Shown in pieces: positions 1-10,615 of a DNA stretch of 64,000 nt. Below the pieces are notes generated by a model. That model made no database searches and was not told the origin of the DNA. It saw only the letters and a list, made by a program, of their open reading frames with translations. The number at the start of each line of letters is the position of its first letter. Positions within the stretch are counted from its first letter, which is position 1. The position numbers and the translations under genes were made by a program. The DNA comes from Budorcas taxicolor. Lineage: Eukaryota; Chordata; Mammalia; Artiodactyla; Bovidae. The stretch covers positions 63,016,724 to 63,080,723 of the forward strand of contig NC_068935.1 in NCBI RefSeq assembly GCF_023091745.1. Reading direction: 5' to 3'.

Positions 1-3000
1 GAACCACCCGAAGCTGCTTCTGCGCAGGTACTGGGTCCCCCCTCCCCCAGCCCCCAGGCCAACCCTGCCCTGGCCAGGCCCCACCCCTAGGGAGGCCCCT
101 GCCGGCTAGGACCCCAGCACCCCTTTCTCTCCAGGACTGAGTCGGTGGCTGAGAAGATGCTCACCAACTGGTTCACCTTCCTGCTGCATAAGTTTCTGAA
201 GGTGTGCATGCTCACAGGGCAGGTGGTGGGGGCTGTAGGGTGGGGAAGCTGCCAGCTGGCTGGCAGGCAACTGTATGCCCGGCCCTGCCCACAGGAGTGT
301 GCTGGGGAGCCGCTCTTCCTGCTGTACTGTGCCATCAAGCAGCAGATGGAGAAGGGCCCCATTGACGCCATCACGGGTGAGGCACGGTATTCGCTGAGCG
401 AGGACAAGCTCATCCGGCAGCAGATCGACTATAAGACGCTGGTGTGTGGTGTCGGGGGGTGGTCAGGTGGACAGGGTGTCAGGCCTTCGGGGAAGCCTCA
501 CCCAGGACCCACCCTGTGGCCCCCCACCCCCTCAGACCCTGCACTGTGTGTGCCCGGAGAGCGAGGGCAGCGCTGAGGTGCCTGTGAAGGTGCTCAACTG
601 TGACAGTATCACCCAGGCCAAAGACAAGCTGCTTGATGCTGTGTACAAGGGCATCCCTTACTCCCAGCGTCCCAAAGCTGAGGACATGGACCTAGGTGAG
701 GCCCCTGCCCTCTCCTCCCAGCCCCCCCCGCACCTCCTGGTACCATAGCTGTTGTTCATGCTCCCCCCCACACTGAGCTGTTTGTGGCCTGCAGAGTGGC
801 GCCAGGGCCGCATGGCCCGTGTCATCCTCCAGGATGAGGATGTCACCACCAAGATCGAGTGTGACTGGAAGAGGGTCAACTCGCTGGCCCACTACCAGGT
901 GAGGAGCTGGAGGGCCACCCATGACCAGTGCTCCTGTGGGGCTGTGGCCCCATGCTGGCCCCTCTCCTCCGTCACCCCCACAATACAGGCCCTCCTCTGG
1001 GAGCTGTGGAAGCTGCCCCACATATCCCCACAGGGTTGGCCCCTTGGCTTCTCAACCTCCTGCATTGCCCCCTCTCTGTCCCTGGCATCTGCAGGTGACA
1101 GACGGTTCCTTGGTGGCGCTGGTGCCCAAACAAGTGTCAGCCTATAACATGGCCAACTCTTTCACCTTCACCCGTTCCCTCAGCCGCTACGGTAAGTGTC
1201 CTCAGTGTGGTGGCGTCTGCTGGCCTCGTGCCCTTTGAGGTTGTGTCAGCCGTGGTGGGGAACCCCTGCTCCGAGCAGCCAGCTTGGCTCTGGCAGCCTC
1301 CCTGGACCCTGCTTTCAGGAGGTCTGGGCTCTTTAGAACCTAGAAGTGCGTGGCTCCTGGGATAGAGGGGGCAAGAGCCATGGTGATGGCTGGCCCATTG
1401 GCCTAAGGAGGCACACCATCCCCTGCCCCAGAGAGCTTGCTTCGCACGGCCAGCAGCCCCGACAGCCTCCGTTCTCGGGCGCCCATGATCACCCCGGACC
1501 AGGAGACGGGCACCAAGCTGTGGCACCTGGTGAAGAACCATGACCACGCCGACCACCGAGAGGGTGACCGTGGCAGCAAGATGGTCTCAGAGATCTACCT
1601 GACACGGCTGCTGGCCACCAAGGTGCGCCTGCCCTGTGCCATCCTGGCCTGAGTGTGGGTCCCTTCTGTCCTCGACTTGGCCCTCAGGCTGGCTCTGGCT
1701 GCCTGGGGGAGGGGCCACTGGATTGTTCCATTGCCAAGGGACTGTCTTAAGGCCTTGGCTATGGGAACTGCCACCCTGAGGTCAAGGCCAGGCCTATTTG
1801 AAGGGTGTTGTTAGCTGGGCAGAGAAGCCCCACTCACTGTCAGGCCTCTCCATCCCCATCTGTCCTGCTGTGGGAACATTCCCCCTTGGCTCCCTGTCAG
1901 CCAGTGCCCTTGCTGTGCCCCTGCAGGGCACACTGCAGAAGTTCGTGGATGACCTCTTTGAAACTGTGTTCAGCACGGCACACCGCGGCTCGGCCCTGCC
2001 ACTGGCCATTAAGTACATGTTTGACTTCCTGGATGAGCAGGCTGACCAGCGGCAGATCAGTGATCCCGATGTGCGCCACACCTGGAAGAGCAACTGGTAC
2101 CACTGTGCGCTGGCCCTCCAGGGCTGGGTGGGAAAAGGAGGCTTGGCTGATACTTGGGGACCTCGGTCAGGGTGACAGTGGGGGCTGGGGGCTGGACTGC
2201 TCATCCCAGCAGGAGAGGACAGTGGCCTGGCATTGACGGTGCCACCGAGTAGGGAGAGCAAGGGTCTGTCACTCTGCCAGGAGTTTGGGTGGCTGGGATG
2301 CAGATAGTGCTCTCCACACTCAGAGATGCCCTTGACTGTCTGGGCCTGGCTGCTCACCTGGTGATACCGCTGGCACAGTGCAGAGATGCTGGAAGCCTGG
2401 TTCAGGGGGTGAATGTGTGTGTTGGGGGGAGCATTGAGATCACCAAGGCCAGAATGCCATTTCCTCTTACTTCTCACTGCTTGAAGTCAGGCTGAAAATT
2501 AAAGAAAAGGCTGCTAACTCTCAGTGTGTCATCTTGCCACCTGTGGGCCTGTGGAGGTGAGCAGACAGGAGGGTGTGGCACGGGGAAACTGGGGAGCTGC
2601 GGGCCTTTGTCCCTCTGTCTAGCTTGCCCCTGCGCTTCTGGGTGAACGTGATCAAGAACCCGCAGTTCGTGTTCGACATCCACAAGAGCAGCATCACGGA
2701 CGCCTGCTTGTCGGTGGTGGCCCAGACCTTCATGGACTCCTGCTCCACGTCGGAGCACCGCCTGGGCAAGGACTCGCCCTCCAACAAGCTGCTCTATGCC
2801 AAGGACATCCCCAACTACAAGAGCTGGGTGGAGAGGTGGGCCCCAGCGTGTGGGGGTGGGGGGCCTGGACACCCACGGGACATGGCTACTGGGTGAGAGG
2901 GTAGAAGCTGGCCCTGCCCAGGCTGGCACATATTAATGAAAGGCTAGCTTCAGGAAGAAGGCCCAGAGGCTGGCCTGGCAGCCAGGACAAGGGCTTTGAC

Positions 3001-4215
3001 TTTTGCAGCAGCTGCCAGCATGACTTCTTTGGGATCCCATTAGGTACTACCGGGACATAGCCAAGATGGCATCCATCAGTGACCAGGACATGGATGCGTA
3101 TCTGGTGGAGCAGTCCCGTCTCCACGCAAGTGACTTCAATGTCCTCAGTGCGCTCAGTGAGCTCTATTTCTACGTCACCAAGTACCGTCAGGAGGTGCGT
3201 GCCACCCCCGCAGGCCCCTCGAGTTTGAGAGTGCAGCCAGTGGCAAAAGCAGGGGTGTGATGGGAGTCAGGGAGACCAGCTCTTGGATTACTCACAATTC
3301 CTCCCACAAACAAGCCCTCAGGATGGCACACGTGACACACTCTGTAGATGTGGGGAGGTGAGGGACCCAGAAGAGAAGCTACTGGCTGAAGCACCAAGTT
3401 CTGGTTGGGAGAAAGTAAAGGGCCAGGAACGAAGGCTGGGGCCAGAGGTGGGCAGGGTCAGGCCACCTGCCTGATTTGTGACTTGAGCTTCAGTAGACAG
3501 GGAAGCCAGAGGGTGGGCTTCAGGATTGGGCTCCTGGTTGGAGATGAGAACTGGTAAACTTCAACTGGATACAGGGCTGAGAGCCCTGAGCCTGGATGAG
3601 CTCACCAAGGGAGTCCTTGGGCAGCTAGAGACAGAGCTGTGGCAGAGCAGAAGGGGAGCTGGCTGCGGAGTCTGAGGAGGGTCGGGAGGGACACCCCCTC
3701 AAGTGCCACACGGGCCTGGAACACATGCGTGAGGACCCCTGCCAGGTGTCAGGACGAGTGATGGGTGCTGCCCATGGTCAACGGAGATGAGGCCCAAGAA
3801 GGCCTGCTGCTTTGGATGGGAGAGGTCTAGGGTGGGATTGGGGGTTTGCAGGGGATGGGAAAGGGGAGCCTTGAGTCCACACCATCCTTGGATGGGGCTG
3901 CATGCTGGCCTTGGAGAGGAGGGATGAGAGTTGTGCGGTTGGAGGAGGATTTGGGGTCGAAGAGGGGCTGTTTGGAGGCCATGTGCCCAGGGTCCCGGCC
4001 AGCAGGGAGGGACACCCTGAGGCCTGAGGGAGGGGCAAGCTTGCCCCAAGGAGCAGGGGGCTTGGCTGGGAGGAACGGCCCGCTGCCCCTGAGAGCCCAG
4101 CTCGGGGCCTGCTTCCCAGGTTCTTAGCGCCCTGGACCGAGATGCCTCTTGTCGGAAACACAAGCTGCGCCAGAAACTGGAGCAGATCATCGGCCTCGTG
4201 TCCAGCAACAGCTAA
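1..4215 (+). CDS. PLXNA3: Plexin-A3, C-terminal cytoplasmic part (5' end outside window)
   Basis: Semaphorin receptor; the part seen is the intracellular GAP region. Exons: 1-27 (partial), 135-201, 295-441, 536-695, 795-898, 1095-1191, 1432-1622, 1927-2096, 2623-2835, 3044-3194, 4120-4215 (TAA at 4213-4215). All junctions are GT-AG and phases agree, giving about 473 residues. Visible landmarks in order: the juxtaposed GAP segment beginning NHPKLLLRR, the Rho-family GTPase-binding insert (VPVKVLNCDSITQAKDKLL), then the second GAP half (LPLRFWVNVIKNPQFVFDI and YYRDIAKMASISDQDMDAYL). In plexins this domain acts as a Rap GAP under Rho-GTPase control at the plasma membrane during axon guidance. 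The end (LEQIIGLVSSNS) is the expected plexin-A C-terminus. No frameshift or stop was seen. Plexin-A3 rather than another A plexin is supported by the neighbours. Confidence 0.95.
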
Positions 4216-5151
4216 GGGCAGCCGACCTGGAGAGAAAGGCGCACCTCAGACCTGAGCCAGTCTCCTGTCCAGGGGACGTCTCGGGCCTGGGTCCTGGGCT
4301 GAGCCCTGGATCAGGTGGCACTGGGCCGAGATACCCCTGGCATAGCCCGGGGCCCTTCATTAGTGCCTTGCTTTGGGCCCTGCGTGGGGAGGGGGCGACT
4401 GGACCAAGCCCCCCACCACAGCAGCAGCAATACCCCCACCCTCCCCCTGCCCTCTTGCCCAGTCTGGTGATCACCCCTGACCTTGCTATTTATGCCTCAA
4501 ACACCTATTTATTTAATTTATCTCCACTCACCCTTTCCATCTGTAAATACGGCCCCCCCCTTATCCACCCACCCCTGCCCCAGATGTCCCAACCTCACTC
4601 ACCTCGAGTCCTCCGGCTCCCCTTGGGACAGGGTCAGCCTTGGCCTCACCTCTGGCCCCACCCCTTCCCCTGGCTGCCCCTGCCCATCTCCAGGAGAGGG
4701 CCTGGACACCAGCAGCACTCGGGGTGGGCAAGGCTCCAAAGGTGCCCTCAGACTACGGCTCTGCGTAGGGGTCCCCCAGCAGCTGACACAGAAGCCTGTC
4801 CAGACTTCTCGGGCTAGGCCTGGGCCTCCTCCCAGGCCGTGTTCTCTGAGGCCTGGAGGGCTTGAATCAGGCTCCTGCCAGGGCCAGACCTGGGCCTGGG
4901 GGCACCGGACTCTCCTCCTCCAGGCCCTGCTGCCAAACTCCATCTGCGGGGTCTGCACGCCCCTCAGACCACTCACCCTCCGCTGCCCTGCCCTGCGCAC
5001 GCCTCGAGAGGCAGAGGTGGCAGTGCCTTACTCCTTTGTCCTTCTGCCTCCTTGGAGGAACCTGGCCCCAGTCCATGCTCCTACAAACCCGATTTGGCCT
5101 TTTTCTTTTCTGCATGAGGTTTTCTTTGACCTGTCATTTTTTTTTTTCCTA

Positions 5152-5157
5152 ATTAAA
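5152..5157 (+). terminator. PLXNA3: PLXNA3 poly(A) signal ATTAAA; 3' UTR 4216 to about 5175
   Basis: A C-rich 3' UTR of about 960 bases follows the stop codon and ends in ATTAAA, with a GT/T-rich stretch just downstream (about 5177-5192). A canonical AATAAA at 5483-5488 could serve as a distal site, but nothing else in the sequence supports using it. Confidence 0.7.
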
Positions 5158-5182
5158 TGTTAGGAAACAGAGTTGGCATGTG

Positions 5183-6340
5183 GCTTTGTTCTCAGGGCAG
5201 GTGGAAGCAGGTGGGGAGACTGTTGGACTCTGCCTGAGCTGGAGGCCATCTGTGGGAGGAAGGGTGACTCCTTGTGGGGTTTCTGAGGATCTGAGGTGGT
5301 CCAGGGCAGCCATGTCCAATCCATCAATGAGGCTGGGTGGCTCCACCTTCAAGACATGTTCAGAAGCCACTCCCTTCTCCCCATCCCCACTGCCCCTGAC
5401 TGGTCCAAGCTGCCCTTGTCTCTTGCCTGGACCCCATTTCTGCCCTGCCTCTTCTCACCATGGGAGGCACCAGGACTCTGTCAATAAACATGGTGGCCCT
5501 TGTCCCCACTCTGTTCAAAATGGTCCAGAGCTTCATGGCCAACAAACACCTTCATGTCTGCCAGCTCTTTACTGTCCCAAGTGCACTGCAGTCAATTGTG
5601 CCCCTGTGCAGTGCTGAGGCCCTCAATCGTGTCTGACTCTTTGCGACTCCATGGACTCCCACCAGGATCCTCTATCCATGGGATTCCCCAGGCGAGAATC
5701 ATGGAGTGGGTTGCCATTTCCTCCTCCAGGGGATCTTCTGGACACAGGGATCAAACCCTCATCTCTTGTGCCTCCCACACTGGCAGGTGGATTCTTTACT
5801 GCTACACCACCTGGGAAGCCCCCAATGGTGACACTAATGTGGGGAAACCAGAATTCTGGTGGGAGGGTATTTTATGGAGAGTAATTTCACATGCTTCAGA
5901 TTGAGAGCTTTAAATATTTAATTAATTCTACTTCTTGTAATCTTTATCATTCATGCAAAGATCTATATACAAGCGTTCCACAGAATCATTACCTATAATA
6001 TGGCAAAGACTGAAAATAGTTTAAACAATCAATAATGATTTTGAATAATTTTTAGAAAAAAGTTCATGTTAGATGAGAAATACCAGGAAAAATGCTAAAC
6101 TTGCACAATATCAAATATTATTGTTACACATTTACTATGTAACTATAAAACTCAGAAAATACTCCAAAATATTGATAGTAGCTAATACTGAATGAGAGAC
6201 AGGACCTATCCTCCTCCATTTCTTAGATTATCTTCACTTACACTGTACTACTTGACTATCTGAATCAGAACCCTCCAATCTAAGGACAAATGCAAGAATT
6301 TTGAAGGTGCTACAGTTGAAAATAAACTCATCATAGGTCA
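5183..6340. other. PLXNA3-LAGE3 intergenic region
   Basis: Convergent intergenic stretch with no coding exon I can support. 5183-5609 is unique-looking. A Bov-tA SINE follows. 5880-6330 is AT-rich and resembles a worn L1 3' end (low confidence). Confidence 0.6.
5610..5822 (-). repeat. Bov-tA SINE
   Basis: Reverse complement of the ruminant Bov-tA consensus: it opens with the 'tctgactctttgcgac' block and ends at 'ctgggaagccc', the complement of the tRNA-Glu-like head. Several indels mark it as an old copy. Confidence 0.9.
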
Positions 6341-6342
6341 AT

Positions 6343-6348
6343 TTTATT
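6343..6348 (-). terminator. LAGE3: Possible LAGE3 poly(A) signal (AATAAA on minus strand)
   Basis: TTTATT on the plus strand, 183 bases beyond the LAGE3 stop. It is the nearest canonical signal downstream of the gene, but lies in AT-rich repeat-like sequence, so the assignment is tentative. Confidence 0.4.
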
Positions 6349-6530
6349 TTCAGTAGTTAAGAAACATTTAAGTACCAAACAATGCAAGTGGACCTTGAGC
6401 ACACAAGGGCCATTATAGCCAAAAGATGAGGCCCCCATAATAGGCAACTAGTGCAGGAATCACTGCCCTAGGAAGGATGCACTGTCTAGGAAGGGCCACC
6501 AGATCAGACCCCCCTTTCCCCAGCCCTGGC

Positions 6531-7466
6531 TTAGCGGGCAACAGGGGGCCCAAAGCGCTGCATGGTTCGCATCACCAGAGAAAGCTGGTCCAGAAAGTTG
6601 ACAATGGAGATTCGAAGGAGGCGGCAATCTTCAGCTCTCCAGCAGCTGAAAGTGACAGAAAAAGAGAATCAAGGTGGAGATGGGTGGAATCAAGGGCACT
6701 GCGTCACCTCCATAAACACAGCCCTTGAGTATGTCCAAACAGAGCGCCCCTGGCGAGAGACAAGCTTGGTCACCTGCTACCACTTCCAACCAGCCCCTTT
6801 TCCAACTTACACCGCCAGGACATTGCCGCTCACTGTGAGCTCCTTCCCAACCGCCCCACGGTGAGGTTCGGTATCTGGGGCCAGGGACCCACGGGCAATC
6901 TCTGCCTCCAAGGCGGACGGGAAAGGCACGCTTAGGGTGCTGATGGAGATGCGGTTAAGGTACCACCCACAAGGATTTGGAGCTCTGGGTCCTGTCTCAG
7001 GACCGCATCCAGCCCCTCCGGGCCACTCGTAGCCCTAATCCAGCCCAGCCACCCCACTGCCCCGTGATCCCATTTCTTCCCCCGACCCACGCCACCCAGG
7101 CCCATCCCAGCTTCCAGTCTCCCTTCAGCTCTCTATTCTCTACCCGCCCCAGGCGCCCTGGCCATTCCACCCCCCAGCAGCCCCTGACCCGCCGGTCCGT
7201 TTGTCCCACCTCCCACCGCAGGCAGCCCCCAGCCCAATCCGCACTGCCCCTCGAGTAGGATACAATACGCATGGTCGGCTTCCCGGCCTTTGGGAAGAGT
7301 GCTGGGCCGGCGCGACACCCGGAGCTCCGTGGTCTGCAGCGGAAGCAGCACCCGCGCTGCCGGGGCCGCCCCGGCCACCCCCGACCCCCCGCCGGCCCTG
7401 GCTTTTGGCGCCACCCGCCAGGCTGCCTGCGCCTACGTCCCCACCAGTCTCCTGCATGGCTGCCAT
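6531..7466 (-). CDS. LAGE3: LAGE3, PCC1-like subunit of the EKC/KEOPS complex
   Basis: Small subunit of KEOPS, which makes the N6-threonylcarbamoyl-adenosine (t6A) of ANN-decoding tRNAs; LAGE3 is the metazoan Pcc1 counterpart and helps the complex dimerise. Three exons on the minus strand: 7466-7264, 6939-6811, 6645-6531 (TAA at 6533-6531), 148 codons; the human protein has 143. The N-terminus is a low-complexity Gly/Ala-rich segment poorly conserved in the family. The Pcc1 fold follows: TLSVPFPSALEAEIARGSLA, a TVSG strand, and the C-terminal helix NFLDQLSLVMRTMQRFGPPV. The first ATG is at 7466 and a second in-frame ATG at 7457 could be the start. The exon 1 donor (GTATCC) is weak but restores the conserved F-T-L-S-V join; the exon 2 donor is a strong GTAAGT. 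The ORF is intact. Confidence 0.88.
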
Positions 7467-7556
7467 GCTCCGCCTCCAACCCCACCCACTGGCTCCGGGA
7501 CTCTGCGTCGCCCACCCTCTCCGCGAGCAGCTTAAAAACTGCAGCTTCTTCCTGAA

Positions 7557-7774
7557 GCGCCGCCCCCGCCCCGCGCGCCGCCCCCGCCCCGCGCGCCGCC
7601 CCCGCCCCGCGCGCCGCCCCCGCCCCCCGCGCCGACCCCGCCCCCCGCGCCGACCCCGCCCCCGCGCCGACCCCGCCCCCCGCGCCGACCCCGCCCCCCG
7701 CGCCGACCCCGCCCCCCGCGCCGACCCCGCCCCCCGCGCCGACCCCGCCCCCCGCGCCGACCCCGCCCCCCGCG
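7557..7774 (-). promoter_or_regulatory. LAGE3: LAGE3 promoter GC-box minisatellite (18-bp units)
   Basis: About a dozen head-to-tail units of roughly 18 bp, each carrying CCCCGCCCC (an Sp1/KLF GC box). The first few units read 'cgccgcccccgccccgcg' and the later ones 'ccgcgccgaccccgcccc'. The array starts about 90 bases upstream of the LAGE3 start codon in a CpG-rich, TATA-less stretch, so it probably overlaps the promoter or 5' UTR. Long ORFs crossing it on both strands are products of the six-residue periodicity. Confidence 0.75.
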
Positions 7775-7858
7775 CTTGCGCAAACAGGTCTGGTGGAGCC
7801 GGCCGGCCGAGGGGGTCTCCGTTGGCCACAGAGAAATGAGTCTCCCTTCCGCAGTTCG

Positions 7859-8092
7859 GGGCTTCCCTTGTAGCTCAGTGGGTAAAGAATCTACCTGCCA
7901 TGCAAGAGATCCGGGTTTGATCCCTGGGTCAGGAAGATCCCCTGGAGGAGGAAATAGCAACCCACTCCAGTATTCCTGCCTGGAGAACCCCATGGACAGA
8001 GGAGCCTGGGGGCTACAGTCTGTGAGGTCTCAAGAGTCGGACACGACTTACTGATTAAACCACAGAGTCGGGCACGACTGAGCGACTCTTTC
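7859..8092 (+). repeat. Bov-tA SINE
   Basis: Plus-strand copy beginning 'gggcttcccttgtagctc', with a tRNA-like B box (gggtttgatccc). The 'gtcggacacgact' tail block is followed by a second, partial tail block. It sits about 85 bp from the LAGE3 promoter minisatellite. Confidence 0.9.
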
Positions 8093-8437
8093 TTTCCCCA
8101 CAGCTCGGGCCTTTCACAGACTGTATGACTCGATTTTAACTTCCCTTTTCTGTTCTGCAAGTTTTTGACAGTGACCTTATACGGCATTTTTAATCAAAAA
8201 TAAGTTTTTAAAGTGACATGAAATTTCTGATGGTGATAGGCCTGTTAGTTTTCTGTTTTCCTCCTTTGTAATCAGAAGGAAGGGCATAAAGGTGAAGTAG
8301 GTTATCAAAGCCTGTTGCATCACCCCTCAAAATCCATCCTGAATCAGCCTACCCTCTCCCCCTTCATTGCTAGTCTCCACCGGTGGCCACCCTATCTCCC
8401 TGAACTTGATATATATTTTTCACATATAATTTAATTG

Positions 8438-8667
8438 TTTTTGGCTGTGCTGGGTCTTCCTTCCTGTGAGGGTTTTTCTCTAGTTGCAGCAAGCGGGCTT
8501 ATTGCAATGGCTTCTCTTGTTGGCAGAGCTCAGGCTGTAGGGCGTGTGGGCTCTAGAGCACAGTCTCAGTAGTTGTGGTGCCTGGCTTAGTGGTTCCCAG
8601 GCATGGGGGATCTTCATGGATCAGAGCTTCCAAGTCTCCTGCATTGGCAGGTGGATTCTCTACCACT
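8438..8667 (-). repeat. CHR-type cetartiodactyl SINE
   Basis: Starts with the 'ttttggctgtgctgggtctt' block and contains the 'agttgtggtgcctggctta' and 'tctcctgcattggcaggtgg' blocks typical of tRNA-Glu-derived CHR SINEs in reverse orientation. It abuts a Bov-tA copy. Confidence 0.75.
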
Positions 8668-8860
8668 GGGGCTTCCCTGGTGGATCAGATGGTAAAGAAT
8701 CTGCCCGCAGTGCAGGAGACCCGGGTTTGATCCCTGGTTGGGGAAGATCCTTTGGAGAAGGGAATGTCTACCCACTTCAGTATTCTTGCCTGGAGAATTC
8801 CATGGACAGAGGAGCCTTGAGTGGGACACAACGGAGTGACTACTAGTTTCACTTTTTTTT
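8668..8860 (+). repeat. Bov-tA SINE
   Basis: Plus-strand Bov-tA from 'gggcttccctggtgg' to 'gagtgactactagtttcac'. The 'gctacagtccatgggg' block is deleted. Confidence 0.9.
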
Positions 8861-9458
8861 TCTTCACCAGGGGAGCCCCTTGAACAGCTTTCTGACTAGT
8901 TTTCTTCTATGGTTGCTCCTCTACATCCTGTTCTCCACAGTAGAATCAGTTCTTAATTTTTAATATATATCACATCATATCATGTCCCTGCTTAAAGTAC
9001 TAAAAGTTTCCTGTTGTCTTTGAAACCAAAGACAAACTCCTTCCTGTAGCTTATAAAAGTCCTGTGTGACCCGGCTCAGGGTTCCTCCACCTTCTTGCTT
9101 CCCTACTCTGTGCAGCCTCTAGGGACTTCTCTCTGCTCCTGACCAAGAGTGGCCTGCCCCCATCCCTTAGCACTTACTTTTTCTTTTTGGAAGACTGTCT
9201 CCAGACTTTCCTGTTGCTGGCTCCTTCTTGTCATTAAGATCTAGTCTCCAGTGTCAATTCTGAGAGGCCTTTGGGATCACCAATCTAACATACTACCCCC
9301 AGGCACCCTTCATCACATTTGCCCATTTCAGGTTGCTCATTTCTAATAATCTGAAATTGTAAGTTTGTTCAATTCTATACTGTCATTGTATTGTCTCTGA
9401 TACCTTTTCTATGTAGTTTATGCACTAGGTGGTTTGTTTCTTGTTGGATGAAACAACA
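8861..9458. other. Gene-free stretch between repeats
   Basis: AT-rich, repeat-derived-looking sequence with no coding exon, RNA gene or regulatory motif I can support. Confidence 0.5.
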
Positions 9459-9626
9459 TTCTGTGTGCTCAGTTGTGTCTGACTCTGCGACCCCATGGAC
9501 TGGACTGCAGCACGCCAGGCTTCCCTGTCCTTCACCATCTCCCGGAGCTTGCTCAAACTCATGTCCATTGAGTAGGTGATGCCATCCAACCATCTCATCC
9601 TCTGTTGCCCCCTTCTCATCCCCTCA
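9459..9626 (-). repeat. BovB LINE 3'-end fragment
   Basis: Reverse complement of the 3' end of BovB, including the block encoding 'RMRWLDGIT' and the 'cagttgtgtctgactctgcg' terminus. Confidence 0.85.
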
Positions 9627-9710
9627 AAAACTCAGACAGTGTCTTGGGCCTAGGAATGCCACATGTACCTGTTACTTCACAAATATGAAACAACATATGC
9701 ACAAAATTAC

Positions 9711-10615
9711 TTCAGTTCAGTTCAGTCGCTCAGTCATGTTGGACTCTTTGTGACCCCATCAATTGCAGCATGCTAGGCTTCCTTGTCCATCACCAACTCC
9801 TGGAGTTCACCCAAACTCATGTCCATCAAGTCGGTGATACCATCCAGCCATCTCATCCTCTGTCATCCCCTTCTCCTCCTGCCCCCAATCCCTCCCAGCA
9901 TCAGGATCTTTTCCAATGAGTCAACTCTTCGCATGAGGTCGCCAAAGCACTGGAGTTTCAGCTTCAGCATCAGTCCCTCCAATGAACACCCAGGACTGAT
10001 CTCCTTTAGGATGGACTGGTTGGATCTCCTTGCAGTCCAAGGGACTCTCAAGAGTCTTCTCCAACAACACAGTTCAAAAGCATCAATTCTTCGGTGCTCA
10101 GCTTTCTTCACAGTCCAACTCTCACATCCATACATGACTACTGGAAAAACCATAGCCTTGACTAGACAGACCTTTGTTGGCAAAGTAATGTCTCTGCTTT
10201 CCAATATGCTATCTAGGTTGGTCATAACTTTCCTTCCAAGGAGTAAGCGTCTTTTAATTTCATGGCTGCAGTCACCATCTGCAGTGATTTTGGAGCCCCC
10301 CAAAATAAAGTCTGACACTGTTTCCCCTGTTTCCCCATCTATTTCCCATGAAGTGATGGGACCAGATGCCATGACTTTAGTTTTCTGAATGTTGAGCTTT
10401 AAGCCAACTTTTTCACTCTCCTATTTCACTTTCATCAACAGGCTTTTTAGTTCCTCTTCACTTTCTGCCCTAAGGGAATAATCTGCATATCTGAGGTTAT
10501 TGATATTTCTCCTGGCAATCTTGATTCCAGCTTGTGCTTCTTCCAGCCCAGCGTTTCTCATGATGTACTCTGCATATAAGTTAAATAAGCAGGGTGACAA
10601 TATATTCCCAAGCAG
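9711..10615 (-). mobile_element. BovB (RTE) LINE, 5'-truncated, reverse transcriptase C-terminal part
   Basis: Begins with the diagnostic BovB 3' terminus (repeated 'ttcag' then 'tcgctcag') and runs about 900 bases into the reverse transcriptase region. An open stretch at 10372-9863 encodes the C-terminal part of the ORF2-like protein (KITADGDCSHEIKRRLLLG, YGCESWTVKKAE). It is truncated upstream at about 10615, next to an A-rich run, so it is not autonomous. Confidence 0.9.

Noticed and set aside
145..1652. Plus-strand ORFs running past PLXNA3 exon ends
   Set aside because: They read through GT-AG introns; only the exon parts match plexin sequence.
7140..7829. tRNA-like B boxes (ggttcgatccc) across the window
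   Set aside because: All lie in heads of Bov-tA or CHR SINEs; none sits in a complete cloverleaf tRNA gene.
7140..7839. Long Arg/Pro/Ala/Gly-repeat ORFs on both strands
   Set aside because: They are translations of the 18-bp minisatellite, whose unit is a multiple of three; only the LAGE3 exon 1 part (7264-7466, minus) is real.
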